NCBI GenBank assembly: GCA_963708115.1 | Contig: CAVPRX010000001.1 | Coordinates: 310,001-374,000 of the forward strand | Source of the DNA: VRUE01 sp963708115 | Lineage (GTDB): Bacteria > Actinomycetota > Thermoleophilia > Solirubrobacterales > 70-9 | Length of the DNA: 64,000 bases | Direction of reading: 5' to 3' | Part shown: positions 33,027-41,295 of the stretch, in pieces | Layout of the letters: the number at the start of each line of letters is the position of its first letter | Numbering within the stretch: the first letter of the stretch is position 1 | The notes under the pieces: generated by a model | The model's input: the letters and a program-made list of their open reading frames with translations, nothing else | The model's database searches: none | What the model was told of the DNA's origin: nothing | Position numbers and translations under genes: made by a program

Positions 33027-33036
33027 AAGGTGTCAA
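33015..33036. promoter_or_regulatory. Operator palindrome covering the XRE start codon
   Basis: TTGACACC-GCATAA-GGTGTCAA, an exact 8-base inverted repeat. On the minus strand TATCAT lies directly upstream as a -10 element and the start codon is in the spacer. Binding by the encoded XRE protein would block its own transcription. Confidence 0.6.
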
Positions 33037-33110
33037 TGATACCTGCCGCTCATCGAGCTCGTCTGTGACGTCCGGAATTCACGAGCGGCCTAGCGGGGCG
33101 TCCTCCCCGT

Positions 33111-33941
33111 ATGATCGCCCGCTCCATGCGACGTTGGTTGCTCAAAGCTGCGGCCACAGCCCTCGGCGCCACGGCGATGGCGGCGCCTTCGGCGGCCGTT
33201 GCAAACGCCGCCGACGTGAACTTCAACGGCGGCAGCCTGACCGGCCTGGTGGCTGAAGCTCCCTTCAGCCAGGGCTCGTTTCAGAACCTCTCCTACAGCT
33301 ACGCCGAATGCGGGACCGAGCCAGCGGAGGCGACCTGCGCGTGGAGGGTGCGAGTCAGCCTCGGCTCCGAGCCGGCTCGGCGTTGCGTTCCCAGCACCCC
33401 GGAGTCGCAGCTGCTCTGGGACAGCGGCGAGAGATCCGGCAACGGCCTGGTCGAAAGCGGACCGATCGGCTTTGCGCTCGAAGGCTGCAGGGGACAGATA
33501 CTGAGCGTCTACTACGAAGCGAAAAAGACGTTCAATCCAGACGAACAAGACGACCCCTGGAAAACGCTCTCTCGCGGCTCGGGCGGCACCGTAATCACGG
33601 TCGAGCTCGGCGGCGAATCGGTCGAGGAAATCGAACAGCGGATCCGCGAAGCCAGCCCGGCGTCGCACCCAACTCTTCCGCCCGTTCTGTCGTCTTTGGC
33701 GGTCAGCGCCAACTGCCGCTCGCTGAAGATCGGCAGCACCCGCTTTTCATTCGTCTTCCGCCACATGGGGTGCCGCAAAGCGAGCAACCTGGCGGCGATG
33801 GCACACGTCTCTGGAGGCGCCCCGAGCGGATACGCGTGCAAGGCCCTGCAAGGGAGCGGCGAGCGCTGTTGGCGGCGAGGCCATCCCGAGAAGTACGTCG
33901 CATGGCGCCCGCCGTCGCATCCCGCCAAACAATCTGACTGA
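33111..33941 (+). CDS. Secreted protein of unknown function
   Basis: A 276-residue protein with a signal peptide (RRWLLKAAATALGATAMAAP). The mature part is beta-rich with four or more cysteines (YAECGTEPAEATCAW and EGCRGQ), and then a short C-terminal domain containing SLAVSANCRSLKIG. It is not a family I recognise. ATG at 33111 or the ATG five codons later are both possible. It stands alone between a TA module and the Lon/HxlR pair. Confidence 0.65.
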   Translation: MIARSMRRWLLKAAATALGATAMAAPSAAVANAADVNFNGGSLTGLVAEAPFSQGSFQNLSYSYAECGTEPAEATCAWRVRVSLGSEPARRCVPSTPESQLLWDSGERSGNGLVESGPIGFALEGCRGQILSVYYEAKKTFNPDEQDDPWKTLSRGSGGTVITVELGGESVEEIEQRIREASPASHPTLPPVLSSLAVSANCRSLKIGSTRFSFVFRHMGCRKASNLAAMAHVSGGAPSGYACKALQGSGERCWRRGHPEKYVAWRPPSHPAKQSD

Positions 33942-33957
33942 GACCCCCCCGGGCCTT

Positions 33958-34275
33958 CTAGCGCTGCCCGGCGTCGAGCAGGCCGGCGACAAGGCCGGCG
34001 AGGCGCTTTCCCCGGCTCGTCAGCTGGTACTCGGTGTGCGGCGGGCGGCCCGGGACCAGGCGCCGCTCGATGATCCGCTCGGCCTCGAGCTGCTCGAGGC
34101 GGTCGGAGAGCGTCGTCGGCGAGACGCCCGGCAGCGACTGGCGGAACTCGTTGAAGCGGACTGCGCCGCTGGCGCTGGCGTAGATCGTCGCCAGCGTCCA
34201 GCGGCGCTCGAGCAGGCTGGCTACCGCCCGCAGCTCGGGCGGGACCGGCGCGCAGCTACGACATCGCGGCGACAT
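33958..34275 (-). CDS. HxlR-family regulator
   Basis: A 105-residue winged-helix protein. LLERRWTLATIYASASGAVR then FRQSLPGVSPTTLSDRLEQL and ERIIERRLVPGRPPHTEYQL are the HxlR signature. Two cysteines near the N-terminus (CRSC) might sense redox state or aldehydes. It overlaps the lon stop by about 20 bases on the same strand, so it is probably co-transcribed with lon. Confidence 0.85.
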   Translation of the reverse strand: MSPRCRSCAPVPPELRAVASLLERRWTLATIYASASGAVRFNEFRQSLPGVSPTTLSDRLEQLEAERIIERRLVPGRPPHTEYQLTSRGKRLAGLVAGLLDAGQR

Positions 34276-36547
34276 CTACCCCACTCTCGGCCGGCTCTAG
34301 GGCAAGCTCGAGCACCTCCTCGACGCTCATCACCGGGTGGAAGGTCATCTGCTCGCGCACCTCCTCGGGCACCTCGTCGAGGTCGCCGCGGTTGCGCTCG
34401 GGCAGGATCACCTCGGTCAGACCGGCGGCGTGGGCGGCGAGCACCTTCTGCTTCAGCCCGCCGATCGGCAGCACCCTGCCCTGCAGGGTCACCTCGCCGG
34501 TCATCCCGACGGTGTGCTTGACCGGTCGCCCGGAGAGCAGCGAGAACAGCGCCGACGTCATCGCCGTGCCGGCGCTGGGGCCATCCTTGGGGATCGCCCC
34601 GGCGGGCACATGCAAGTGGAACTCACGCTGGAAGCCGCCCTCCTCGATGCCGAGCTGCTCGCTGTGCGAACGCACATAGGAGAGCGCTATCCGCGCCGAC
34701 TCCTTCATCACGTCGCCGAGCTGCCCGGTCAGGACGAGGCCCTTGTCCCCCTCCATCGCCGTCGCCTCGATGAAGAGCACGTCGCCACCGGTTCCGGTTA
34801 CGGCGAGCCCGGTCGATACCCCCGGTATCGCCGTGCGCTCGACCGACTCCTGGAAGAAGCGCTGGCGGCCGAGGGCATCGTGGACCGCGTCGGCATCGAG
34901 CACGATCGGCTGCTCGGCTTCGCCCGAGGCGATCCGCGTCGCCGCCCCGCGCAACAGCTTGCCCAGCTCACGCTCGAGCTGACGCACGCCTGCCTCGCGC
35001 GTGTACTCGGCGATGACGCTGCGCAGCACATCGTCGCCGGCCTCGACCTCGTCGGCCTCGAGCCCGTTGCGCTTCAGCTGCCGCGGCAGCAGGTAGCCGC
35101 GTGCGATCGCCAGCTTCTCCTCGGTCGTGTAGCCGTCGAAGGCGATCGTCTCCATGCGGTCGAGCAGCGGGGCCGGGATCGTGTCGGTCAGGTTCGCCGT
35201 CGCCAGGAAGACGACCTCGGAGAGGTCGACCTCGACGTCGAGGTAGTGATCGCGGAACGAGTGGTTCTGCGCCGGGTCGAGCACCTCCAGCAGCGCCGCC
35301 GAGGGGTCGCCCCGCCAGTCGGAGCCGACCTTGTCGACCTCGTCGAGCAGGATCACCGGGTTCATCGTCTCGGCGTCGCGCAGGGCGCGGACGATCCGTC
35401 CGGGCAGGGCCCCTATGTAAGTGCGGCGGTGGCCACGGATCTCGGCCTCGTCGTGCAGGCCGCCGAGGCTGATGCGGACGAACTCGCGTCCCAGCGCGCG
35501 GGCGATCGACTCGCCGATCGAGGTCTTGCCGGTGCCCGGCGGCCCGACCAGGGTCAGGATCGCGCCGTTGGCGCGGCTGTCGTCGTCGACGCCGCGCTCC
35601 TCGCGCAGCTTGCGCACGGCGATGAACTCGGTGATCCGCCGCTTGACGTCGTCGAGGCCGGCGTGGTCGGCGTCGAGCACCTCGCGCGTGTGGACGGGGT
35701 CGAGTCGCTCCTCTGAGCGCTTCGACCACGGCACCGCGATCAGCCAGTCGAGGTAGCTGCGGATCATCGAGGACTCGGGCGACTGCTCGCCCTGGCGCTC
35801 GAGCCGGCGCAGCTCCTTCTCGGCCTGCTCGGCGACCGCCTCCGGCATCTCCGCCTCGGCGATCTTGCGCTCGTACTCCTCGATCAGGCTGCCCTCGTCC
35901 TCGCCCAGCTCCTTGCGGATCGACTCCATCTGTTTGCGCAGGAAGTAGTCGCGCTGCTGCTTCTGGGCACCGGACTCGACGTCCTCGCGGATGCGGCTGC
36001 GCACCTGCAGCTCGGCGAGCCGCTCGCGCTGCAGCTCCACCGCAAGGTCGAGGCGAGCGGTGACGTCAAGCGTCTCCAGCAGGCGTAGCTTCTGCTCGGT
36101 TGAGAGATCGGGACTCAGCCCGGAGGTATCAGCGAGCGCGCCCGGCTCCTCGACGGAGCGCAGGAAGGCGGCGACCCGCCCGTCGTCACCGCGCAGCTCG
36201 AGGATCTCCTCGACCACGGCGCGGTACTCACGCTCGAGCTCATGGGTGTGCTCGTCCTCGGGATGCCCGTCGTAGACCTCCTGGACGTCGATGCGCAGCG
36301 AGTCGCCCTCGCCGGCAACCGCCGCCCCGGCGATCCCCCGGTGCAGGCCGAGCACGGTCGCAACGGGCGCGCCGCCGCGCGAGCGACCGCGCTCGATCAC
36401 CTCGGCGACGACGCCGACGCGGCCGAACTCGCCATCGGAGCGGGGAAGCAGGAAGACCCGCTCCTCCTCGCCGACGTCGATCGGCAGCGTGGCGGAGACG
36501 GTGGGGAAAACGATCGTTTCGTCAAGCGGAATGAGGAGATAGGCCAT
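34256..36547 (-). CDS. lon: ATP-dependent protease Lon
   Basis: A 763-residue Lon protease: N-terminal substrate domain (1-200), coiled helices, an AAA+ module with Walker A GPPGTGKTS and Walker B (ILLDEVDK), and a C-terminal protease domain with the Ser-Lys dyad S658 (PKDGPSAG) and K701 (GGLKQK). It degrades misfolded and regulatory proteins, including antitoxins in other bacteria, which is relevant given the TA modules here. ATG at 36547 is chosen over a TTG four codons upstream because MAYLLIPLDET fits the family start. No HAIR or CIRCE operator was seen. Confidence 0.95.
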   Translation of the reverse strand: MAYLLIPLDETIVFPTVSATLPIDVGEEERVFLLPRSDGEFGRVGVVAEVIERGRSRGGAPVATVLGLHRGIAGAAVAGEGDSLRIDVQEVYDGHPEDEHTHELEREYRAVVEEILELRGDDGRVAAFLRSVEEPGALADTSGLSPDLSTEQKLRLLETLDVTARLDLAVELQRERLAELQVRSRIREDVESGAQKQQRDYFLRKQMESIRKELGEDEGSLIEEYERKIAEAEMPEAVAEQAEKELRRLERQGEQSPESSMIRSYLDWLIAVPWSKRSEERLDPVHTREVLDADHAGLDDVKRRITEFIAVRKLREERGVDDDSRANGAILTLVGPPGTGKTSIGESIARALGREFVRISLGGLHDEAEIRGHRRTYIGALPGRIVRALRDAETMNPVILLDEVDKVGSDWRGDPSAALLEVLDPAQNHSFRDHYLDVEVDLSEVVFLATANLTDTIPAPLLDRMETIAFDGYTTEEKLAIARGYLLPRQLKRNGLEADEVEAGDDVLRSVIAEYTREAGVRQLERELGKLLRGAATRIASGEAEQPIVLDADAVHDALGRQRFFQESVERTAIPGVSTGLAVTGTGGDVLFIEATAMEGDKGLVLTGQLGDVMKESARIALSYVRSHSEQLGIEEGGFQREFHLHVPAGAIPKDGPSAGTAMTSALFSLLSGRPVKHTVGMTGEVTLQGRVLPIGGLKQKVLAAHAAGLTEVILPERNRGDLDEVPEEVREQMTFHPVMSVEEVLELALEPAESGVDVAAMS

Positions 36548-36592
36548 GTCTAAGTCCAATTTCTGTAGTTAGTCTCAGAACAGGATAGCGCC

Positions 36593-36985
36593 ATGCCGGC
36601 GCCAGGTCCAACCGCACCTTGGGACGGGGGCTGTACGGTGTTCCCCGTGGATCCCGCGCGCGCCAAAGAGCTACTCGCCGCCGAGCGAGCGGAGGTCGAG
36701 CAGGAGATCGCCAAGATCGAGGCAGAAGGCCCCGAAGAGGGCGACGAGCGGGTCGAGCCCGGCGACCTCAACTCGGAGAGCCTCTACCAGGACGAGCTCG
36801 ACGCCGGCCGCTCCCAAGACCTGAAAAAGCGGCTCGCCGCGATCGAGCGGGCCGAGGCCCGCCTCGCCGCCGGCACCTACGGGCTCTCGGTCCAGAGCGG
36901 CGACGCGATTCCCGACCAGCGACTCGAGGCCGTCCCCACCGCCGAGCTCACGGTCGAGGAGCAGGAGCCCGGGGCTCGCGAGTAA
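36593..36985 (+). CDS. DksA/TraR-like protein lacking the zinc cysteines
   Basis: A 130-residue protein with a coiled-coil (ERAEVEQEIAKIEAEG) and a C-terminal segment like the DksA zinc finger: GTYGLSVQSGDAIPDQRLEA. The four zinc cysteines are replaced (S99, S102, T120, E123). The DksA family modulates RNA polymerase; zinc-free members exist. AGGA lies seven bases before the ATG at 36593; a GTG at 36647 is an alternative. Divergent from lon. Its end overlaps the convergent DCC gene by about 38 bases. Confidence 0.7.
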   Translation: MPAPGPTAPWDGGCTVFPVDPARAKELLAAERAEVEQEIAKIEAEGPEEGDERVEPGDLNSESLYQDELDAGRSQDLKKRLAAIERAEARLAAGTYGLSVQSGDAIPDQRLEAVPTAELTVEEQEPGARE

Positions 36986-37361
36986 CCGCGCAGGCGGGCG
37001 TGCCTCCCGGCAACCGGTACCGGTTGTCCGCAATCAACCGGTAGGCCCTCGCAGCGATCCAGGAGATCCCCGGCAGGAGAAGCGCGCGCCCGGCGATCCT
37101 CCAGATCCGTCCCGCGGTGCCCAGCACTGCGGCAACTGCCTCGTGTCCCGAGCGGACCGTGCCATCGACCTGGACCAGCTGCACGGCGTCGGCAGCCTGT
37201 TCCTCGGTTATGCCCAGCTCAGCCAGATTGGTGAGCTGCCAGGCGACGATCTCCGCGTCCGGCCCGATCCTCTCCAACAGGTGCACGCACGTCGTGCAGA
37301 ACCCGCAGTCCCCGTCGTAGACGAGCACTGGCCTCTGCCGCGCGACCTGACTAGCGTGCAT
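36948..37361 (-). CDS. DCC-family thiol-disulfide oxidoreductase-like protein
   Basis: A 137-residue protein starting with VLVYDGDCGFCTTCV, the DCC motif with CxxC of the YuxK-like family. The ATG at 37361 is chosen because it starts just before this motif. Members are predicted redox proteins of thioredoxin-like fold; partners unknown. It is divergent from the DUF2867 gene 26 bases away. Confidence 0.8.
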   Translation of the reverse strand: MHASQVARQRPVLVYDGDCGFCTTCVHLLERIGPDAEIVAWQLTNLAELGITEEQAADAVQLVQVDGTVRSGHEAVAAVLGTAGRIWRIAGRALLLPGISWIAARAYRLIADNRYRLPGGTPACAVTREPRAPAPRP

Positions 37362-37387
37362 GCGCCATCGTTGGGACCAGGATAAGC

Positions 37388-38005
37388 ATGAGGCTCCCCA
37401 ACTCTGCACACGAATCCAGGCCCTGGCGGATCCGCGAGATCGCGCCGGACTTCATCCTCGAGGACGTCTGGGCCCTGCCCACGCCGGGCGGCGCCGATGA
37501 CTTCCCGGCGCTACTGCAGTTGATGGCCGCATCCGACCCGGCCAACTCGAGCTCTCTCCCCACCCGCGTCCTCTGGCGGGTCCGGGATCGCCTCGGCAGC
37601 CTCTTCGACCTCGGCGGCATCTCGGCTCCCGCCGGCAGCGACCCGGATGGCGCCGCGGGCAAGCTGCCGATCCCGGGTACCAGCGAAATCTCGCTGGCCG
37701 AGCGCCTGCCGGAGGACCTGCGCGGCACCGCAGCGGACGTGGACTTCGGCTCCCTGCCCTTCGTGCCGCTCTACCGCACCGACGACGAGTTCGCCGCCGA
37801 GCTCTCGAACCGGACCGTCCACGCCGTGATGCACCTGGCCTGGGCCGACCAAGGCGAGGGTCGCTACCAGGGGCAGATGGCCGTCTACGTCAAGCCGCGC
37901 GGCGCCTTCGGCAAGGGATACATGGCGCTGATCAAGCCATTCCGGCACTTGATCGTCTACCCGGCGCTGACGCGCCAGACCGAGCGGGCTTGGAGGAGAC
38001 GATGA
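37388..38005 (+). CDS. DUF2867-family protein
   Basis: A 205-residue protein. APDFILEDVWALPTPGG at the start, ALLQLMAASDP in the middle and a C-terminal GKGYMALIKPFRHLIVYPAL match DUF2867, a family of unknown function often found as a domain with NAD-dependent epimerases. Here it is free-standing. Its end is 9 bases from the convergent HigA gene. Confidence 0.75.
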   Translation: MRLPNSAHESRPWRIREIAPDFILEDVWALPTPGGADDFPALLQLMAASDPANSSSLPTRVLWRVRDRLGSLFDLGGISAPAGSDPDGAAGKLPIPGTSEISLAERLPEDLRGTAADVDFGSLPFVPLYRTDDEFAAELSNRTVHAVMHLAWADQGEGRYQGQMAVYVKPRGAFGKGYMALIKPFRHLIVYPALTRQTERAWRRR

Positions 38006-38014
38006 GATCGACAG

Positions 38015-38398
38015 CTACATCGAAGAAGCTGCCACGACCGAAACATCGTCGTGGGCGATCGCTCCATATTTCTGCGCGCGGGCGGTCACAAGCGTCGGCT
38101 TTCGACTCGTCGGTGCAACGTCGAGCACGAACTCGATCCCAAGCCGCCTGACAGCGTTGATGATCGTGTCGACCTCCGGGTTGTGCTCCCCGGACTCGAG
38201 CTTGGCAACTCTTGGCTGGGAAACGCCGAGCTCCTTGGCCAATGCTCGCTGGCTCAGCTTGTGCTCAGCGCGATAGCGCAGCAGGGTCGCTGCAAACTCC
38301 CGGGCAGGAGAAAGCCTCTGCCACTCCGCTCGGAAGCTGGGGTCGGCGAGCTGCTCCTCCACCACGAGCGCATCAAAGGCCTTGCTAGAAGCTGCCAT
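38015..38398 (-). CDS. higA: HigA-like antitoxin (XRE)
   Basis: A 127-residue protein with an XRE helix-turn-helix at about 43-95 (KLSQRALAKELGVSQPRVAK). It follows the HigB-like toxin gene by 34 bases, the toxin-first order typical of HigBA. It should bind and block the toxin and repress the promoter. Confidence 0.8.
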   Translation of the reverse strand: MAASSKAFDALVVEEQLADPSFRAEWQRLSPAREFAATLLRYRAEHKLSQRALAKELGVSQPRVAKLESGEHNPEVDTIINAVRRLGIEFVLDVAPTSRKPTLVTARAQKYGAIAHDDVSVVAASSM

Positions 38399-38432
38399 CG
38401 TTACCCCACAATAATAGGTTTGTTATCAACTT

Positions 38433-38765
38433 TCAACGGTGGGAGTTGAGTCGGTCGCTTGCTGCCTTGACCGCCCGGTCGAAGTCCTTCTTCTTCGCCG
38501 CGACTGCAAGAACCAAGAACCTCTGCCCTAGCCGCGCGTAGATCGGCCTAGCCTCGCAGGCTCCCTGCCTTGGCCGAAGCTCGAACAAATCCGCCTCGCC
38601 CTTCAGCGACTTCATGTGCGGCGAAGGCAGATCCGGTCCGATGTCCCTTAGCTTCTGGACCACGTTGAAGACCGCCTTGCGATCCCCGCGCGCCTTTACG
38701 TCCTCGAAATCGATGACCGCATCGCTGTCGAAGTCCACGACCCAAGTTCTCGACTGCATCGCCAT
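38433..38765 (-). CDS. higB: HigB/RelE-like toxin (Gp49 family)
   Basis: A 110-residue protein. FNVVQKLRDIGPDLPSPHMK and SLKGEADLFELRP are the RelE/HigB phage Gp49-like pattern: a ribosome-dependent mRNA interferase fold. The later RPIYARLGQRFLVLAVAAKK completes the beta-sheet. ATG at 38765 or two codons later. Paired with higA downstream. Confidence 0.8.
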   Translation of the reverse strand: MAMQSRTWVVDFDSDAVIDFEDVKARGDRKAVFNVVQKLRDIGPDLPSPHMKSLKGEADLFELRPRQGACEARPIYARLGQRFLVLAVAAKKKDFDRAVKAASDRLNSHR

Positions 38766-38828
38766 CCTTGCGACCTTAGTCTCGAGTTCGGACTCAACTT
38801 GTTGTCGTCATACCCTTTGCCGCCGAAG

Positions 38829-40715
38829 CTAAGGCACGATTGCGGAGCGGGCGCCGGCTGCCTTCACTGCGGCGGCGAGGGTTTCTATGTCATAGGCGCC
38901 GTCGTGGCGGCGCTCGTTGACGAAGAAGGTCGGGGTGCCGGTGACGCCGCTGATGTCGGCCGAGTCGACGTCTTCCTCGATCCGCGGCGCGTGGGCGTGG
39001 CGCTGCAGATCGTCGCGGAAGCGGTCGGGGTCTAGGTCGAGCTGCTGGGCATAGGCATGGAGGTGGCGAGGCAGCAGCTCGCCCTGGTGGTCGAGCAGCA
39101 GGTCGTGCATCTCCCAGAACGCCCCTTGGGCGGCGGCGGCCTCCGACGCCTCCGCCGCGAGCTCGGCGTTGGGGTGGACGTCGGAGAGCGGCAGGTGCCG
39201 CCAGACGTAGCGGACGTCGCCGAAGTCGGCGAGCAACTCGCGCACGACCGGCTCCGCCTTGCCGCAGTAGGGGCACTCGAAGTCGCCGTACTCGACAACC
39301 GTCACCGGCGCCTCGGCCGGCCCGCGCAGGTGATCGCGCTCGGCATCGACCGGAACCCCGAGGTCGACGAGCGTCTCCGAGGTGCCGAGCAAAGCGCGGA
39401 TGCGGGCCCGCCACGGCAGCATCGCGGTGGCGCGGAAGACGAGCCAGGTCAGGACCGAGGCGACGAGCGCGGCGCTCAGCACGCCGAGCTTTGCCTCGCG
39501 CAGCTCTACCCCGTGAAAAGCCAGTGCCGCGATCAACAGAGAGACCGTGAAGCCGATCCCGGCAATCGCGCCGCCCCCGGCGGTGGCGGCCCAGCCGACC
39601 GGCGGGCGCAGCCTTCCCCTGCTCAGCCAAGTCACCAGCGCCGAGACCCCGGTCACGCCGACCGGCTTGCCGAGCACGTAGGCGAAGATGATCCCCAGCG
39701 TGATCGGCGAGGAGTAGGCCCGCGAGAGGAAGTCGCCGTCGATCGCGATGCCGACGTTGGCCAGGGCGAAGAGCGGCACGATCACGTAGCTGGTCCACGG
39801 GTGGTAGAGCTGCAGCAGACGGGCGTTCGGCGAGACGGCCGCGCGCAGCCCGACCCGGGCGGAGCGGGCCAACTCCGGCGTCGGCTGCTCGCGGAAGCTG
39901 CGGAAGAGGTTCGTCGCCCGCTCCAGCTCGCCGCGGCCCGCCGGGTAGGCGCCGACGATCAGGCCGATGGCCAGACCCAGGACGACGGGATCGACGCCGG
40001 ACTCGTACAGCGCCACCCAGGAAGTCGTGGCAAGCAGCAGGTAGAGGAGGTTCTGGCGGATCCGCAGGACCACGGCGATCGTGGCCAGGCCGAAGACCCC
40101 GGCCGCGATCAACAGCGGCCCGATGTCCACGTCGTGGCTGTAGGCGACGGCGATGACGAGCAGCGCCACGACGTCGTCGACGACGATGATCGTCAGCATG
40201 AAGCCGCGCAGGCGGTCGGGAAAGCTCGGCCCGACCAGGGCCAACATGCCGAGGGCGAAGGCGGTGTCGGTCGACATCGCCACCCCCCACCCCGACGCCG
40301 CGTGGCCGCCGCCGTTGAAGGCCAGGTAGATCGCCACCGGCACGGCCATCCCGCCGAGGGCGGCGAGCATCGGCAGGGCGAGGCGGCGGCGCTCACGCAG
40401 CTCGCCGACGTCGAACTCGCGGCGCACCTCGAGCCCGACGACGAAGAAGAAGAAAGTCATCAGGCCGCTGTTGACCCACTGGCGCAGGTCCTGCGAGATG
40501 CCCGAGTCGCCGATCTGGATCGACAGCTTCGTCCGCCAGACGCTCTCGTAGGAGGAGAGGTCGAGATTGGCCCAGGCCAGTGCCGCGACCGCCGCGGCCA
40601 GGAGCACCATGGCGCTGCCCGTCTCGGTGCTGAGGAATTCGCGCAGCGGCTCCTGCAGGCTGCGGGCCCAGGCGGTGCGCCCGCTGAATGCCGATCTGAC
40701 CCGGAAGCCGCTCAT
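38829..40715 (-). CDS. nhaA: NhaA Na+/H+ antiporter fused to a DsbA-like thioredoxin domain
   Basis: A 628-residue fusion. Residues 1-430 are NhaA: 11-12 helices, MSTDTAFALGML with the D133-equivalent and LTIIVVDDVVALLVIA with the two exchange aspartates. Residues about 450-628 are a DsbA-like domain with CPYC at 481-484 and the cis-proline TGTP at about 593. NhaA expels Na+ for protons; the thioredoxin part probably faces outside and may make or shuffle disulfides. Such fusions are known in actinobacteria, but the purpose of the combination is unclear. ATG start; a SET gene is divergent. Confidence 0.92.
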   Translation of the reverse strand: MSGFRVRSAFSGRTAWARSLQEPLREFLSTETGSAMVLLAAAVAALAWANLDLSSYESVWRTKLSIQIGDSGISQDLRQWVNSGLMTFFFFVVGLEVRREFDVGELRERRRLALPMLAALGGMAVPVAIYLAFNGGGHAASGWGVAMSTDTAFALGMLALVGPSFPDRLRGFMLTIIVVDDVVALLVIAVAYSHDVDIGPLLIAAGVFGLATIAVVLRIRQNLLYLLLATTSWVALYESGVDPVVLGLAIGLIVGAYPAGRGELERATNLFRSFREQPTPELARSARVGLRAAVSPNARLLQLYHPWTSYVIVPLFALANVGIAIDGDFLSRAYSSPITLGIIFAYVLGKPVGVTGVSALVTWLSRGRLRPPVGWAATAGGGAIAGIGFTVSLLIAALAFHGVELREAKLGVLSAALVASVLTWLVFRATAMLPWRARIRALLGTSETLVDLGVPVDAERDHLRGPAEAPVTVVEYGDFECPYCGKAEPVVRELLADFGDVRYVWRHLPLSDVHPNAELAAEASEAAAAQGAFWEMHDLLLDHQGELLPRHLHAYAQQLDLDPDRFRDDLQRHAHAPRIEEDVDSADISGVTGTPTFFVNERRHDGAYDIETLAAAVKAAGARSAIVP

Positions 40716-40810
40716 CGCGGTTAGCTTTTCATCCGCGGGGCGTCTGCAGACGATGCTCTAAGGTCGCTGGGCGCAGTTTCGCTGCGCGCAAACAACTGAG
40801 AGGCGGTCCC

Positions 40811-41293
40811 TTGGATCCTGTCGGCTATGAGCTATGCACTCCCAAAGGCGGCAAGGGCGGTGGTGTTCGCGCCACCCGTAGCTTCGAAGTCGGTGAGACG
40901 GTGATGATCGGGAAGCTCGAAGGCGAGGTCGCCCACAACGACTCGCACGCGACCCAGGTGAGCCGCACCAAATGGGCCCGGCACGGCGGCCTCGGCCCCA
41001 AGGTCAACCACTCGTGCAGCCCCAACTGCGGTGTCGAGCTGAACCACACCGGCGCCTGCGACTTCGTCGCCCGCCGGGCGATCTCCGATGGCGAGGAGAT
41101 CACCTTCGACTACGCGATGCGCAACTACTCGATCGAGCACTTTCCCGGCGGCTGTCTTTGCGGCGCGGACATCTGCCGCGGCTCGGTGACCGGCTGGAAG
41201 GATCTGCCCGCTGAGCGCAAGGCGGCTTACGAGGGCCTGGTCGCGCCCTACCTGCTCGAGATCGATCGCGAGCTGACCGCCGCGATTGCCTGA
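40811..41293 (+). CDS. SET-domain lysine methyltransferase-like protein
   Basis: A 160-residue SET protein. VNHSCSPNCGVELNH and EEITFDYAMRNYSIEHF are the two SET signatures for SAM and substrate binding, and FPGGCLCGADICRG is a post-SET-like cysteine cluster (three Cys). In eukaryotes SET proteins methylate histone lysines; targets of bacterial ones are mostly unknown. TTG start with GAGAGG upstream. It is two bases from degV, so the genes form an operon. Confidence 0.85.
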   Translation: MDPVGYELCTPKGGKGGGVRATRSFEVGETVMIGKLEGEVAHNDSHATQVSRTKWARHGGLGPKVNHSCSPNCGVELNHTGACDFVARRAISDGEEITFDYAMRNYSIEHFPGGCLCGADICRGSVTGWKDLPAERKAAYEGLVAPYLLEIDRELTAAIA

Positions 41294-41295
41294 GC

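Noticed and set aside
39057..40724. 555-codon plus-strand frame opposite nhaA
   Set aside because: The minus-strand NhaA-DsbA fusion is clearly real; the plus frame is a high-GC shadow with repeated Arg/Glu/Gln.
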